A stretch of 63,888 bases of DNA from Gemmatimonadota bacterium (lineage in GTDB: Bacteria > Latescibacterota > UBA2968): assembly GCA_009838845.1 (NCBI GenBank), contig VXRD01000010.1:1-63888 (forward strand). Direction: 5' to 3'. The notes under the pieces are model-generated. The model saw nothing but the letters and a program-made list of their open reading frames with translations, was not told the DNA's origin and searched no databases. Shown here one piece after another: positions 34,762-43,090 of the stretch (the stretch's first letter is position 1; every line of letters starts with the position of its first letter). Made by a program: the position numbers and the translations under genes.

Positions 34762-34878
34762 CAGCTTGAACTCTCTCCATACACCTATCTGATAGTGCCC
34801 AGCAGTTCCCTTTGAAAAAGATAAACCTTAAGAATTCCTGTGTCAAGCCATTAGTAAAAGTAAATATAGCCTGCATAT

Positions 34879-36870
34879 TCACCAACTATGCACGCCATGT
34901 CCTTGCCCTGGGAACCAGACCGCGTCAATGAGAAAACACCAGACGACCCCAAACGTGTAGCCAATCAGCAGGCCCAAAAACAGGGGCATGGCCCGGCGGT
35001 AGAGGGTCACCCCGCCAACGCGCATCAGGATCGCCTTGCAGACCCAGGCGAAGAAGACCGGGATGACGATGGACTTGGAGTTATCCGAGGCAGATATGGC
35101 CAGACCAATGGGATGGATCGACCACCAGGCAAACCGATACCGCAGGAAGGTGAGCAGACCCATCAGAGCCGCGCCAATGCCAAAGAAGATCATCCGGTCC
35201 AGGGCTATTGGCCCGGGTGTCCTCATATGCGACAGGGTAGAGGAGAAGACACTCTTGGGATTTCCCTTGTAGTAGAACGCAAAGTTGTAGGCCCCGTGGA
35301 CATATCCCAGATAGAGCGTAAGCCAGACCGAGGCGACGAGTCCGACCAATGCACCGATCACCACCCAGAACACCAGCCTGCGTCGATTTTTCCGAATTAA
35401 GTCGCCCAGCTTGACGGCCTGCGCCAGCCCCGGCGCGAACAGGCCACGGATGTAGTCGATCAGCGAATATGAGAGAAGCATCGAGGTGAGGGTGGACCCT
35501 GTCATCACGTCGGTCCCCCGCATGTCCATCGCAAAGGCCTGCGCGGTGATGGGGGCCTGCGTGGTAACCAGGCCGGTCTCGGAGACGATTCGGGCCATCC
35601 CGATGTAAATGATTCCCGTGCCAGCCAGGAAGACCAGCGCTGTGAGGAGGTCCATGCCGGATTGATGGATCAGGAACAGGATATACAACAGACTCAGCAA
35701 CAGCCCCAAAACCGATGTGCGGTAAGAGAGGATCTCCTGGCGGTCATCAACCGGATAACGGGAATTGAGAGCCTTCAAAAAGACGTCCCTCAGGTGGTGC
35801 CGGGCCACCCAAAGTCGCCAGAGGACCAGACAGGCCAGTGCGCCAAAACACTGCCAGGACTGAATCTCCTGATCGGCGGTGAAAGAGTCCGAGGGTTGCT
35901 CGGTCTGCAGGCCCATGCGGTTGATGATGTGCCCTTCCACCACATGGATCAGGAAGAAGAACCAGACACTGAAGAGGACCTCCAGATTGGCGAAGTACGC
36001 AAAGCCGAGCGTGTAGAACTGCAAAGGGCGAACTCGTAGGGAAGGCGAGTAGCGCGTGAATTGGAAATAGCCTCCGGAAGGGATAAGGGCGATATCGGGG
36101 ACGGCGGGAAAGAACCAGGAGAGGGATTTCCAAAAAAAAAGTCCAAACGCCAGAAGGGCCGCAACCCAGAAGAGCTTGCTCCGCATCAAGGTCGGCCAGA
36201 GGCGCTCCGAATCGGCGTCTCTGACCAATTCAATGGGTATGGAGACCAGAGGGTACACGAGTTTCTCGTGCTCGACCCACTGCTTTCGAAGGATCACCAT
36301 CACACACGCCGTCCCAACCAGGATGGCCGCGATGAGGCTGCTCCACCACACCAGCGGGACCAGCCAGACCGTCCAGGGAGCCTGTGCGCCCGGGGGCAGC
36401 CCCTCGTAGAACATCCTCAGAGCCTCGCGGTCGGTGGGCACCATCCAGGTGCTGAGATGAGGATGGTAGAATTCGGCCCACTGGTTTTCGGGAGTGGCAA
36501 AGTAGAACGGGGAGGTGATGATGCCCAGGAAAAAGCCGGTAATGCCGGAACCAGGGACGACCGACCCGACAATACCTATAGCCACGACTGTCAGAAGCTC
36601 CGCGGGGGAAAAGGCAAGCCGTTGCCGGTAGAGCTTGAGCAGAGGATTGAGAAATCCCACCAGCAGGACGAAGAGGGCCAGGAGTGGGAGTTGAAAATAG
36701 GCCAGATTGAGCCGGGTAGATTTGACGACCGCTTCGGCATAGGTCACCCAGAGGTTGGTAAGGATCACAATGGAGAGCCCCAGAGCGACCGCCCGGAATG
36801 TGACCCCACGCTCCGGGAACGGACTGGCCTGTGTTTCGGTCTGTGGAGCAACAATGACATTCTCAGACAC
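34879..36870 (-). CDS. DUF6785-type polytopic membrane protein (OPT-like), copy 2 of 3
   Basis: 663 residues from a GTG start at 36870, fixed by AAAGGAGG just upstream. The most divergent of the three copies: ATPENQWAEF replaces ASPENRWEE and TGLVTTQAPITAQAF replaces the TAASGF loop, while YFANLEVLFSVWFF, WWSIHPIGLAIS, the C-terminal DAVWFP and the final HSW are kept. About a dozen hydrophobic segments. The change in the central loop suggests a different substrate from copies 1 and 3. It is a separate transcription unit, 377 bases upstream of the outer-membrane set. Confidence 0.8.
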   Translation of the reverse strand: MSENVIVAPQTETQASPFPERGVTFRAVALGLSIVILTNLWVTYAEAVVKSTRLNLAYFQLPLLALFVLLVGFLNPLLKLYRQRLAFSPAELLTVVAIGIVGSVVPGSGITGFFLGIITSPFYFATPENQWAEFYHPHLSTWMVPTDREALRMFYEGLPPGAQAPWTVWLVPLVWWSSLIAAILVGTACVMVILRKQWVEHEKLVYPLVSIPIELVRDADSERLWPTLMRSKLFWVAALLAFGLFFWKSLSWFFPAVPDIALIPSGGYFQFTRYSPSLRVRPLQFYTLGFAYFANLEVLFSVWFFFLIHVVEGHIINRMGLQTEQPSDSFTADQEIQSWQCFGALACLVLWRLWVARHHLRDVFLKALNSRYPVDDRQEILSYRTSVLGLLLSLLYILFLIHQSGMDLLTALVFLAGTGIIYIGMARIVSETGLVTTQAPITAQAFAMDMRGTDVMTGSTLTSMLLSYSLIDYIRGLFAPGLAQAVKLGDLIRKNRRRLVFWVVIGALVGLVASVWLTLYLGYVHGAYNFAFYYKGNPKSVFSSTLSHMRTPGPIALDRMIFFGIGAALMGLLTFLRYRFAWWSIHPIGLAISASDNSKSIVIPVFFAWVCKAILMRVGGVTLYRRAMPLFLGLLIGYTFGVVWCFLIDAVWFPGQGHGVHSW

Positions 36871-36900
36871 TATTCCTCCTTTGAGCTGGAGGTGCGTCTT

Positions 36901-37470
36901 TTACTCACGCATCACTTCGTAATCAACCGTCGCAAACGCGCCCTCCCACTCCCGTCCAAACGCAATCACATCTTCCACATTTGATTCCCACTCTTCAGGT
37001 AAAACTGGTTTGTTCCAGAGTAATTCGCCATACCAATCGGGAACGAGCGATTCATTGAACTTACAACGCCCATTAAGCGACGCCTCCCCGTACAACTCAA
37101 CGTAACGCTTATAAAATGCAGCCTTAATTGTTATTGAGTTATCAGTTGGCCTTACCGTGCCCTTTGGTAATAGAACAACATTACAAGCGCAGGAAAAGTC
37201 TCCATAGGGATATAGAGCTTCTCGAACACATTTGAAAAACTGCTTTTCAAAATCTATTTCTGATTCTTTGTGTGTGAACACATGGGCCAACTCAAACTCC
37301 CCAAGACCTGAATTTTTCCAGTTTGGACCGCTATACGTTTTTCCGTTTGCAAGAAAACACCATAGATGACGGGGAAAAGTGTTGTCATCTATTATGGCCT
37401 TGTATTCTTCATTATATGCGTTTTTCTTTCCTTTCGCGCTCACATATCGCCTATTGAAGCCCTGAAGCAT
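36901..37470 (-). CDS. Uncharacterised protein, possibly the C-terminal part of an HNH-like nuclease
   Basis: 189 residues; I do not recognise a named family. The segments ELAHVFTHKE, CACNVVLLPKGTVRPTD and the following helix AAFYKRYVELYG resemble the tail of HNH-type or restriction-associated proteins, where a conserved N-x-V-x-L-P loop follows the nuclease site. A stop codon (TGA) directly precedes the ATG and there is no ribosome site, so the gene may be 5'-truncated. Codon and base use look more AT-rich than in the neighbouring DUF6785 genes. It sits 13 bases from the small toxin-antitoxin-like pair. Confidence 0.55.
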   Translation of the reverse strand: MLQGFNRRYVSAKGKKNAYNEEYKAIIDDNTFPRHLWCFLANGKTYSGPNWKNSGLGEFELAHVFTHKESEIDFEKQFFKCVREALYPYGDFSCACNVVLLPKGTVRPTDNSITIKAAFYKRYVELYGEASLNGRCKFNESLVPDWYGELLWNKPVLPEEWESNVEDVIAFGREWEGAFATVDYEVMRE

Positions 37471-37483
37471 TCAGAATACTGTG

Positions 37484-37696
37484 TCAGATAGAGACATCGT
37501 TTTTCTCATCTACCATAACGATGAGTTGGCGCACGATAGGTACCAGTTTGCGGGGAACCTGCATAGCGGTATAACCTTGCTCAAAGGCAGCCTCATCTTC
37601 AGCAATGGTCTCTTCTTCTGTCCGGGATTCGACATGGTCAATGACCTCCTGGACGCGCTTCTGATTCCACCCATCAGGATATTTATTTTTATCCAT
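37484..37696 (-). CDS. Small antitoxin-like protein
   Basis: 70 residues. KYPDGWNQKRVQEVIDHVESRTEEE followed by an acidic stretch and VPRKLVPIVRQLI is typical of short antitoxin-like proteins encoded next to DUF4258-type toxins in cyanobacteria and relatives. The start lies 2 bases after the stop of the upstream toxin-like gene, so the pair is translationally linked. Probably neutralises the 37699-37983 product. Confidence 0.65.
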   Translation of the reverse strand: MDKNKYPDGWNQKRVQEVIDHVESRTEEETIAEDEAAFEQGYTAMQVPRKLVPIVRQLIVMVDEKNDVSI

Positions 37697-37698
37697 AT

Positions 37699-37983
37699 TT
37701 ATCGCCTCCTGCGTTGGCGACGGCGGAGAGCCCGCAATTCGTTGCCACGCATCTCAATAGCGGTTATAATGAAAAAGCTATCTGCGGGATAATCGTCGCG
37801 CACATAAACGATGCGCAGATATCGGCCGCCTCGGGTCTGGCCCAGGGCTTCGCGAGTGCCATTGCGACCAGCGCGATCTTCCAGCGCGTTGTGCATTACG
37901 TCTTCCACTTCGTACTCTTCGACGCCGTGGTTGTAAATGTGAAACTGATTAGTATCTGGATCAATGTAAAAGCGAAAATGCAT
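37699..37983 (-). CDS. DUF4258-like toxin-type protein
   Basis: 94 residues. FRFYIDPDTNQFHIYNHGVEEYEVEDVM, then GRYLRIVYVRDDYPADSFFIITAIEM and a basic tail (RRRQRRRR). This is the compact RelE-like layout of DUF4258 proteins: a His-containing first strand region, then RIVY and FIITA strands, so I call it a putative ribonuclease toxin. First of the two-gene unit with 37484-37696. Confidence 0.65.
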   Translation of the reverse strand: MHFRFYIDPDTNQFHIYNHGVEEYEVEDVMHNALEDRAGRNGTREALGQTRGGRYLRIVYVRDDYPADSFFIITAIEMRGNELRALRRRQRRRR

Positions 37984-38029
37984 ATTTTTGCCTATGCAGA
38001 CGGGGGAGCGAAATTGAGTAAAAAGTGTA

Positions 38030-39478
38030 TCACAACAACGCCAAGATTTTTCCTACCTTATCCTCAAAAATCATCTGCCACTCAGGCGCCAGCATACAAT
38101 CGCTATCTTCTTGCGCACCACCTCGATTTTTGAGTTGCTCTGCCGTTGGCGTATAATAGATATATCCATTTGTAACACCCGCGACAAAAGTGAACTTATG
38201 CGGAGACTTCTTTTTAATATTGAGACCGATCTCCACCGACAACTCACCCGGAAACGTCACCAGAACAAATTCCCCAACTCTTAAACCCATCATCTCAACT
38301 TCAATTGTACTCTCTCCAGCAGCGACATTCCGCGCCTGATGTTTTTTAAGCAAATTTAGATTAATCTGGATCCTCGTCAATTTCTCCATCGCGTAAATAT
38401 TCTCAATATACCGGTCCATATTCGCTCTATTTTCGGCATCCAGCTTCTTCAAACCATCTCTCCCCATCATCTCCTCATGCAAATAACGATGAGAATAATA
38501 AGAAGGAAAATCGCGGGAAAGATTGTATTTCACATACAGGGGAATAAACGTCTTCAAATTGAGACTCGTCCCCTTCAGAGCCTGAAGCAATTGCATCTGT
38601 TCGGCCTGTAGAGATTCGATCCGCCCTGCGAGGTCGGCCCTTGGCAGTTCAATGGTCTCACGGATAACCTTCAACTCCCCTCCTTCACTACTGCGGATCC
38701 TCTTCAACCCCTGCAACGTGCTAAGACCCAGCATATTCCCCAAAATCTCGGCATCCCGAGGATTATTGACATCCTTGTACAAAATCGGATTGACATCACC
38801 CCCACAACCCTGCAAAAACAGAGCAATCGTATCATCGCTCAAATTATCCTCAATCACCCTTGACGCAAACCCGGAAATATCCGCCGTATTCTCTCTACTC
38901 GGCACCTCCAGAATCGGATGACACGCAAAATTGAAAACAATCGCCAGCGTCTCACCATCCTCCCTATCCAACCGAAGAATGCCAATCTCCGAATCAACTG
39001 GCCCGACCGAAGCGACCTCCTCATCGGGCGAAAGCGAATACGCGTGGCGGACATCGGCTTCCCTTCCATTCTTCAGCACAAGCCTGCGATTCTCCATAAT
39101 CCTGTCCTCGCAGCCAGTACCAGCACCCACACTCACGGAAACCATATTTTGCCACGCCTCCACGACCGCCTGAACCGTTCGCTGTTCCACATCTGCGCAG
39201 ACCTTACCATGACAATGGCTGGCATTGATCAGAATACGCGCAGGATCGAGATTTAACTCCCTATTCAATTGCGAACGCACATTGGCGAGAAAATCATTTC
39301 TGATAGAACCGATCTCAGCTATCGCTACCGCATCTACAGTCACAATAACAGCTATCTCATCACCAGACCTCAGAACCAGAGCTTTAACATAAAGGGGATC
39401 ATTGGCCGGTCCCGCCTCCAGATCGGTTATCACTACCTTTGCAACACCCGCCAGGAGATTTCTCGAAATCGCTTCCAT
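38030..39478 (-). CDS. Neutral/alkaline ceramidase N-terminal-domain-like protein
   Basis: 482 residues. Features of the neutral/alkaline non-lysosomal ceramidase fold: an early AGVAKVVIT strand, INASHCHGK (family ATHTHSGP-like zinc loop), FACHPIL and FLQGCGGDVNP. There is no signal peptide and the ceramidase C-terminal domain is absent. Bacterial single-domain members are common in catabolic clusters and their substrates are mostly unknown; an amidase role is inferred. It ends 8 bases after the downstream boundary of the PhyH gene at 39486-40610, with which it is probably co-transcribed. Confidence 0.8.
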   Translation of the reverse strand: MEAISRNLLAGVAKVVITDLEAGPANDPLYVKALVLRSGDEIAVIVTVDAVAIAEIGSIRNDFLANVRSQLNRELNLDPARILINASHCHGKVCADVEQRTVQAVVEAWQNMVSVSVGAGTGCEDRIMENRRLVLKNGREADVRHAYSLSPDEEVASVGPVDSEIGILRLDREDGETLAIVFNFACHPILEVPSRENTADISGFASRVIEDNLSDDTIALFLQGCGGDVNPILYKDVNNPRDAEILGNMLGLSTLQGLKRIRSSEGGELKVIRETIELPRADLAGRIESLQAEQMQLLQALKGTSLNLKTFIPLYVKYNLSRDFPSYYSHRYLHEEMMGRDGLKKLDAENRANMDRYIENIYAMEKLTRIQINLNLLKKHQARNVAAGESTIEVEMMGLRVGEFVLVTFPGELSVEIGLNIKKKSPHKFTFVAGVTNGYIYYTPTAEQLKNRGGAQEDSDCMLAPEWQMIFEDKVGKILALL

Positions 39479-39485
39479 ACCTTAA

Positions 39486-40610
39486 TCAAAGCCCCAGATC
39501 TCTCAGATTATAATTTTTCAAAACACTCTCCCGCGTCTCTTCGTTCCACCTATTGATATCCTCCTCCCCAATCAAAGGCTGATAAACATAGCGAAATTCA
39601 TCTGGAAATCGCTGCTGCCGCGCATCGATCCCCAGAGCGATCAAACGAGAACGCTCGTGGATACGCGCCTCGTCGTAAATCACCTCCTCATCCCCACGTC
39701 TCACCCGCGCATTCAGGACAGAAGACCGACGGTGAAAGCCAAAATTAATCGTCATCCGCTTATCCGGCGACGTATTGGCAAAAGAAGCGTGCAGAGCCTG
39801 ACGGTTGGACATAACCACATCGCCGGGCTCACACACCATGGGAACCGCCCCCGGCAAACGGTCAGAACCATCATTATCCGCAATCATCGCTTTAATATCC
39901 AGCTTGCCCCGCTTGTGCGAACCGGGAATCACCCAGACCCCGTTAGCCGCCGTACTCCCGAAAAGCTGAGCCATAAAATTAAACCCATGCGTACCCTCAT
40001 CCCAATCGGGCCTGTCCCACTGCGTGGTACCGTCCTGATGCCAGGCCACCGATGCCCCCAGCCCCGGCTGCTTGACAATAACAGACTCCGTAAACGGCGT
40101 AAAATCCGGCCCATTAATCTGCTCTGCAACAGACAGCAGTTGGGGATGACCATAAAGCCGCAAACAAGAATCCATAATTTGCAGTGGCGCAGCGATATTG
40201 GAAATCACATAAGCCGGCGCATCAGCCGGAGGCTCTGGCTCCGACATCCTGGCCGGATGCCGCCCATTATTGCTCGACGTACCCCCCACGGGATCGCTCA
40301 GCGGTTTGACAAAGCGAAAAGGCTGTCGCGCCAAATCCGCCCCGAGTGCTCTGCGGCCCATTGAATCGACCAGCGCGTCTTTAGTATGCGGTGCCCGCTC
40401 AAACGCATGCGCCAGATCCGCCTGCAAATCTTCGAGTTCCTCAGCGCCCAGCGCACCCTCAAACACATAGAACCCCACGCGCCAATACGCCTCTGCAATA
40501 TCCTCATCCAGCGCACCGTCCGCATTAAACTTGATAGCACCGCGATTCCCAAGCGCAAACGCCATCTCCTCGCCCTCGCGGACATAAGCATCCTCTGATT
40601 TAATTTTCAT
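39486..40610 (-). CDS. PhyH-family Fe(II)/2-oxoglutarate dioxygenase
   Basis: 374 residues, the longest of the four PhyH proteins here. Iron ligands H191-x-D193 (AWHQDG) and H274 (QALHASFANT), 2-oxoglutarate arginine R285. GAGGAGA precedes the ATG. The next gene on the same strand is the ceramidase-like 38030-39478, 7 bases away. Substrate unknown. Confidence 0.86.
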   Translation of the reverse strand: MKIKSEDAYVREGEEMAFALGNRGAIKFNADGALDEDIAEAYWRVGFYVFEGALGAEELEDLQADLAHAFERAPHTKDALVDSMGRRALGADLARQPFRFVKPLSDPVGGTSSNNGRHPARMSEPEPPADAPAYVISNIAAPLQIMDSCLRLYGHPQLLSVAEQINGPDFTPFTESVIVKQPGLGASVAWHQDGTTQWDRPDWDEGTHGFNFMAQLFGSTAANGVWVIPGSHKRGKLDIKAMIADNDGSDRLPGAVPMVCEPGDVVMSNRQALHASFANTSPDKRMTINFGFHRRSSVLNARVRRGDEEVIYDEARIHERSRLIALGIDARQQRFPDEFRYVYQPLIGEEDINRWNEETRESVLKNYNLRDLGL

Positions 40611-40637
40611 TTTATTTCTCCTCTACCAATAGTCCTG

Positions 40638-40705
40638 TGCGCGGGCGACCACAGTGGGTCGCTCCTACATCTATTTATCTGCGTTCATCTGTGTTCATCT
40701 GTGGT
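40638..40705. repeat. Intergenic hairpin plus TTCATCTGTG direct repeat
   Basis: GCGACC (40645-40650) pairs with GGTCGC (40657-40662) around a short loop. It is followed by two tandem copies of TTCATCTGTG (40684-40693 and 40694-40703), with a third related unit (TATCTGCG) just before. Such hairpin-plus-short-repeat patches are typical of dispersed intergenic repeats, but only one copy lies in this window. Confidence 0.5.
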
Positions 40706-40710
40706 TGCTT

Positions 40711-42705
40711 TTACCATCCATGCGTCCAGTGTGGCGTTGACGGAAACCAGATATAATCCACAAGCGAAGAAAGCGCGCATCCCGTCACATACCCGACAAC
40801 GAGACCAAAGAAAAACGGACGTATCCGATTGTAAAGCGGAATGCCGCCAAACCGCAGAATCATATGCTTGGCCGACCACGTCAGAAACATACTGAAAGCA
40901 TACGTCCTCGATCCCGCGCTAATCTGAAAAGCCAGCCCCATCGGATGCAACGGCCACCAGGGCACGCGATTTCGCAAAAGCGTAAGCAAACCGGCAAAAA
41001 GCACGCCCAGAACCCACACAGTCGCCTTGGCCGGATCGAACACTGTCTTATCGGCCTGCACAATAATTGAAACCATGCGATTATAGAGATTCCGATTACC
41101 ACCTTGAAATCCACCCAACCCCAAATTCTGCGCCGCATTGTCATAACCCAGATAAATCGTATAGAGCATAGACGCGAAAAAACACGTCGAAAAAGCCAGA
41201 AAAATCGTCCAAACAACCCGCTTCCGTCTCACTTCGGACGAAAAAAGCTTGAGATGGTGGGGCAGCGAGGGCCAGACCGGAATGCGGTAATTCCCAAAAA
41301 ACATATTGGAATTGACGAGACCCAGACCAACGACCTCCCTGCGCGTAAACGTCGAATAGCCAATCAAACTCTCAATAATTCGCCCACCCCGAACCGCCAC
41401 CGGAAACAAATAGGAGAACCCACTCGCCGCCGTGTATTTCGCAATAGTAAAATAGGCAATATAAAGCAGCACCACCTGAAGAATCGCAAGGGGCAACGAA
41501 AGCCCCATATACGTGACAAACCCCACGACAAAAACCGTAGAAAGTCCCAACCCCACAAGCGCGAACCGGTAGGGAATAAGACCATCATCCTTGGGAGATC
41601 GACACCCCTCTATTGCCGCCTGAAACACCCTGCGCAGATGCCCCCGAGCAATCCAGACCGACCACAGCGCGAGAAAAACAAAAGCCCCGTGGGATTCCAA
41701 AAGCAAAATCTCATACGCATCTGCCTGCTGACCCGTATAGCCCACCGTATATCCAACGCGATTGATAAATCCTTCTTTCAAAATCGCAAAAAGTCGAAAT
41801 GCCCAAAAAGAAAGAAGAATATCGAGATTGCACAAATAGGTCAGCCCAATAACGGGCGGCATAATGCGCAGCCTCAAAGGCGGGAAATGTTCTGCAATAA
41901 TAACATCCTTATTCGCGATACGCACCGAATCGTAAATCCCCATATGGGGCAAATTGGGCGCAAAATACGTGATGATATTATAAACATAAACCAGCAACAC
42001 AACCAGAACGCCCGCCCAGAAGATACCGCCTTTAAACATGGCGGGAATGCGCTCTTTACCATCAAAACCCTCAGTCAGCGCGACGGGAAAAGCCACCAGA
42101 GGAAAAGTCAGCTTTTCGGCATCTTCCCACTGCCTCTGAAAAATAACCGAAACACAAAGCGCGGCCACCACAAGCGCGATAGACAAACTGAACCACCAAC
42201 AAAGTGTGCCTACCCAACTGCCCCACGGAATGCTCTCTCCCGGCGGCAGACCCTCGTAAAAGGTCGTTATGGACCCCTGCGACGCCTGGGGCAATACCCA
42301 CCAGGGCATAACATCAAAGAGAAACTCCTCCCATCGGTTTTCCGGCGAGGCATAATAAGTCGGAGAACTGACAATACCGCCCCAGTACGTGGCCCATCCC
42401 GCAACGGGAATCGTCCCCACAATCCACGACATACTGTAAATCAAGACGAGTTCAGAACTGGAAAGGGCAATGCGGGGCCAAAAAAATCTAAGAACGAGAT
42501 TGACGCCAATCCATCCCACAAAAGGCAGCAACACAGACATCGGGAGTTGCGACTTAACCAGCGCGCTATTGACGAGCACCATGCCCGTGTAATTGGTATA
42601 AGTATTGAGCAAAACACCCGTAGCCACGCCCAATACAACCGCCCGCACAGTAATAACCGGCCGTTTTTGTTCTGATACATTCCCTGAAGGTTGAGCGCGT
42701 GCCAT
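40711..42705 (-). CDS. DUF6785-type polytopic membrane protein (OPT-like), copy 3 of 3
   Basis: 664 residues from the ATG at 42705 (MARAQPSGN), with AAGG 5 bases upstream and 7 bases after the Rieske stop; longer frames start inside the Rieske gene. Close to copy 1 (25068-27080): ASPENRWEEFLFDVMPWW, FQRQWEDAEKLTFPL, TYLCNLDILLSFWAFRL, TAASGFSYLFPVA and SSLVDYIWFPS are shared. About a dozen hydrophobic segments. Its operon partners are a Rieske ferredoxin and an amidohydrolase, suggesting uptake of a small organic acid or peptide-like substrate that these enzymes process. Confidence 0.8.
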   Translation of the reverse strand: MARAQPSGNVSEQKRPVITVRAVVLGVATGVLLNTYTNYTGMVLVNSALVKSQLPMSVLLPFVGWIGVNLVLRFFWPRIALSSSELVLIYSMSWIVGTIPVAGWATYWGGIVSSPTYYASPENRWEEFLFDVMPWWVLPQASQGSITTFYEGLPPGESIPWGSWVGTLCWWFSLSIALVVAALCVSVIFQRQWEDAEKLTFPLVAFPVALTEGFDGKERIPAMFKGGIFWAGVLVVLLVYVYNIITYFAPNLPHMGIYDSVRIANKDVIIAEHFPPLRLRIMPPVIGLTYLCNLDILLSFWAFRLFAILKEGFINRVGYTVGYTGQQADAYEILLLESHGAFVFLALWSVWIARGHLRRVFQAAIEGCRSPKDDGLIPYRFALVGLGLSTVFVVGFVTYMGLSLPLAILQVVLLYIAYFTIAKYTAASGFSYLFPVAVRGGRIIESLIGYSTFTRREVVGLGLVNSNMFFGNYRIPVWPSLPHHLKLFSSEVRRKRVVWTIFLAFSTCFFASMLYTIYLGYDNAAQNLGLGGFQGGNRNLYNRMVSIIVQADKTVFDPAKATVWVLGVLFAGLLTLLRNRVPWWPLHPMGLAFQISAGSRTYAFSMFLTWSAKHMILRFGGIPLYNRIRPFFFGLVVGYVTGCALSSLVDYIWFPSTPHWTHGW

Positions 42706-42712
42706 AACGACC

Positions 42713-43090
42713 TTAGTCATCATAAGTGACGACAACATCATCGCCGTCAATCTCTACCGCATAGGTCTTGACATACACCTCCGGATCCACCAGACAGCGT
42801 CCCGTTGAGATTTCAAAAGACCACTGATGCCAGGGACAGTGCAGAATCTCGCCATCGCCATCAATGGAAATCTCGCCCTCCCCCGTGGAAGGCGGTGCCT
42901 GAGTCGTCACCCGACCGCCGAGTGTCCCTGTGCAAAGCGGACCATTCTTATGCGGACAAATATTGCGAACCGCGTAAAACGAACCCCCGACATTAAAAAT
43001 GCCAATCCCGGCGCGCCCGCGAAATGGCACCACAATTTTGCGCTGCCCGGGCGGGATCTCCGAAACCCTGGCAACTACAATACGCGCCAT
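42713..43090 (-). CDS. Rieske [2Fe-2S] ferredoxin
   Basis: 125 residues with both cluster-binding motifs: C45-x-H47 (ICPHKNGPLC) and C85-x-x-H88 (CPWHQWSF). A single Rieske domain without oxygenase catalytic domain, so it should act as an electron-transfer protein for an oxygenase. No Rieske oxygenase alpha subunit is encoded in the window; a PhyH dioxygenase does not need one. Its stop directly touches the ATG of the neighbour (TAAATG junction at 43088-43093), so translation is coupled to the amidohydrolase. Confidence 0.9.
   Translation of the reverse strand: MARIVVARVSEIPPGQRKIVVPFRGRAGIGIFNVGGSFYAVRNICPHKNGPLCTGTLGGRVTTQAPPSTGEGEISIDGDGEILHCPWHQWSFEISTGRCLVDPEVYVKTYAVEIDGDDVVVTYDD

Larger units (their letters stand above)
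34502..34878. other. 377-bp gap between minus-strand genes; holds a plus-strand structured transcript
   Basis: No protein-coding gene longer than 23 codons is supported. The right part holds the candidate RNA 34631-34761. Near 34585 the minus strand carries an AAAGGAGGT sequence with no start codon behind it, so it is not a usable ribosome site. Confidence 0.6.

Noticed and set aside
41104-42675. 523-codon plus-strand frame
   Set aside because: Antisense to the third DUF6785 gene; Asn/Lys/Arg/His-rich shadow sequence.
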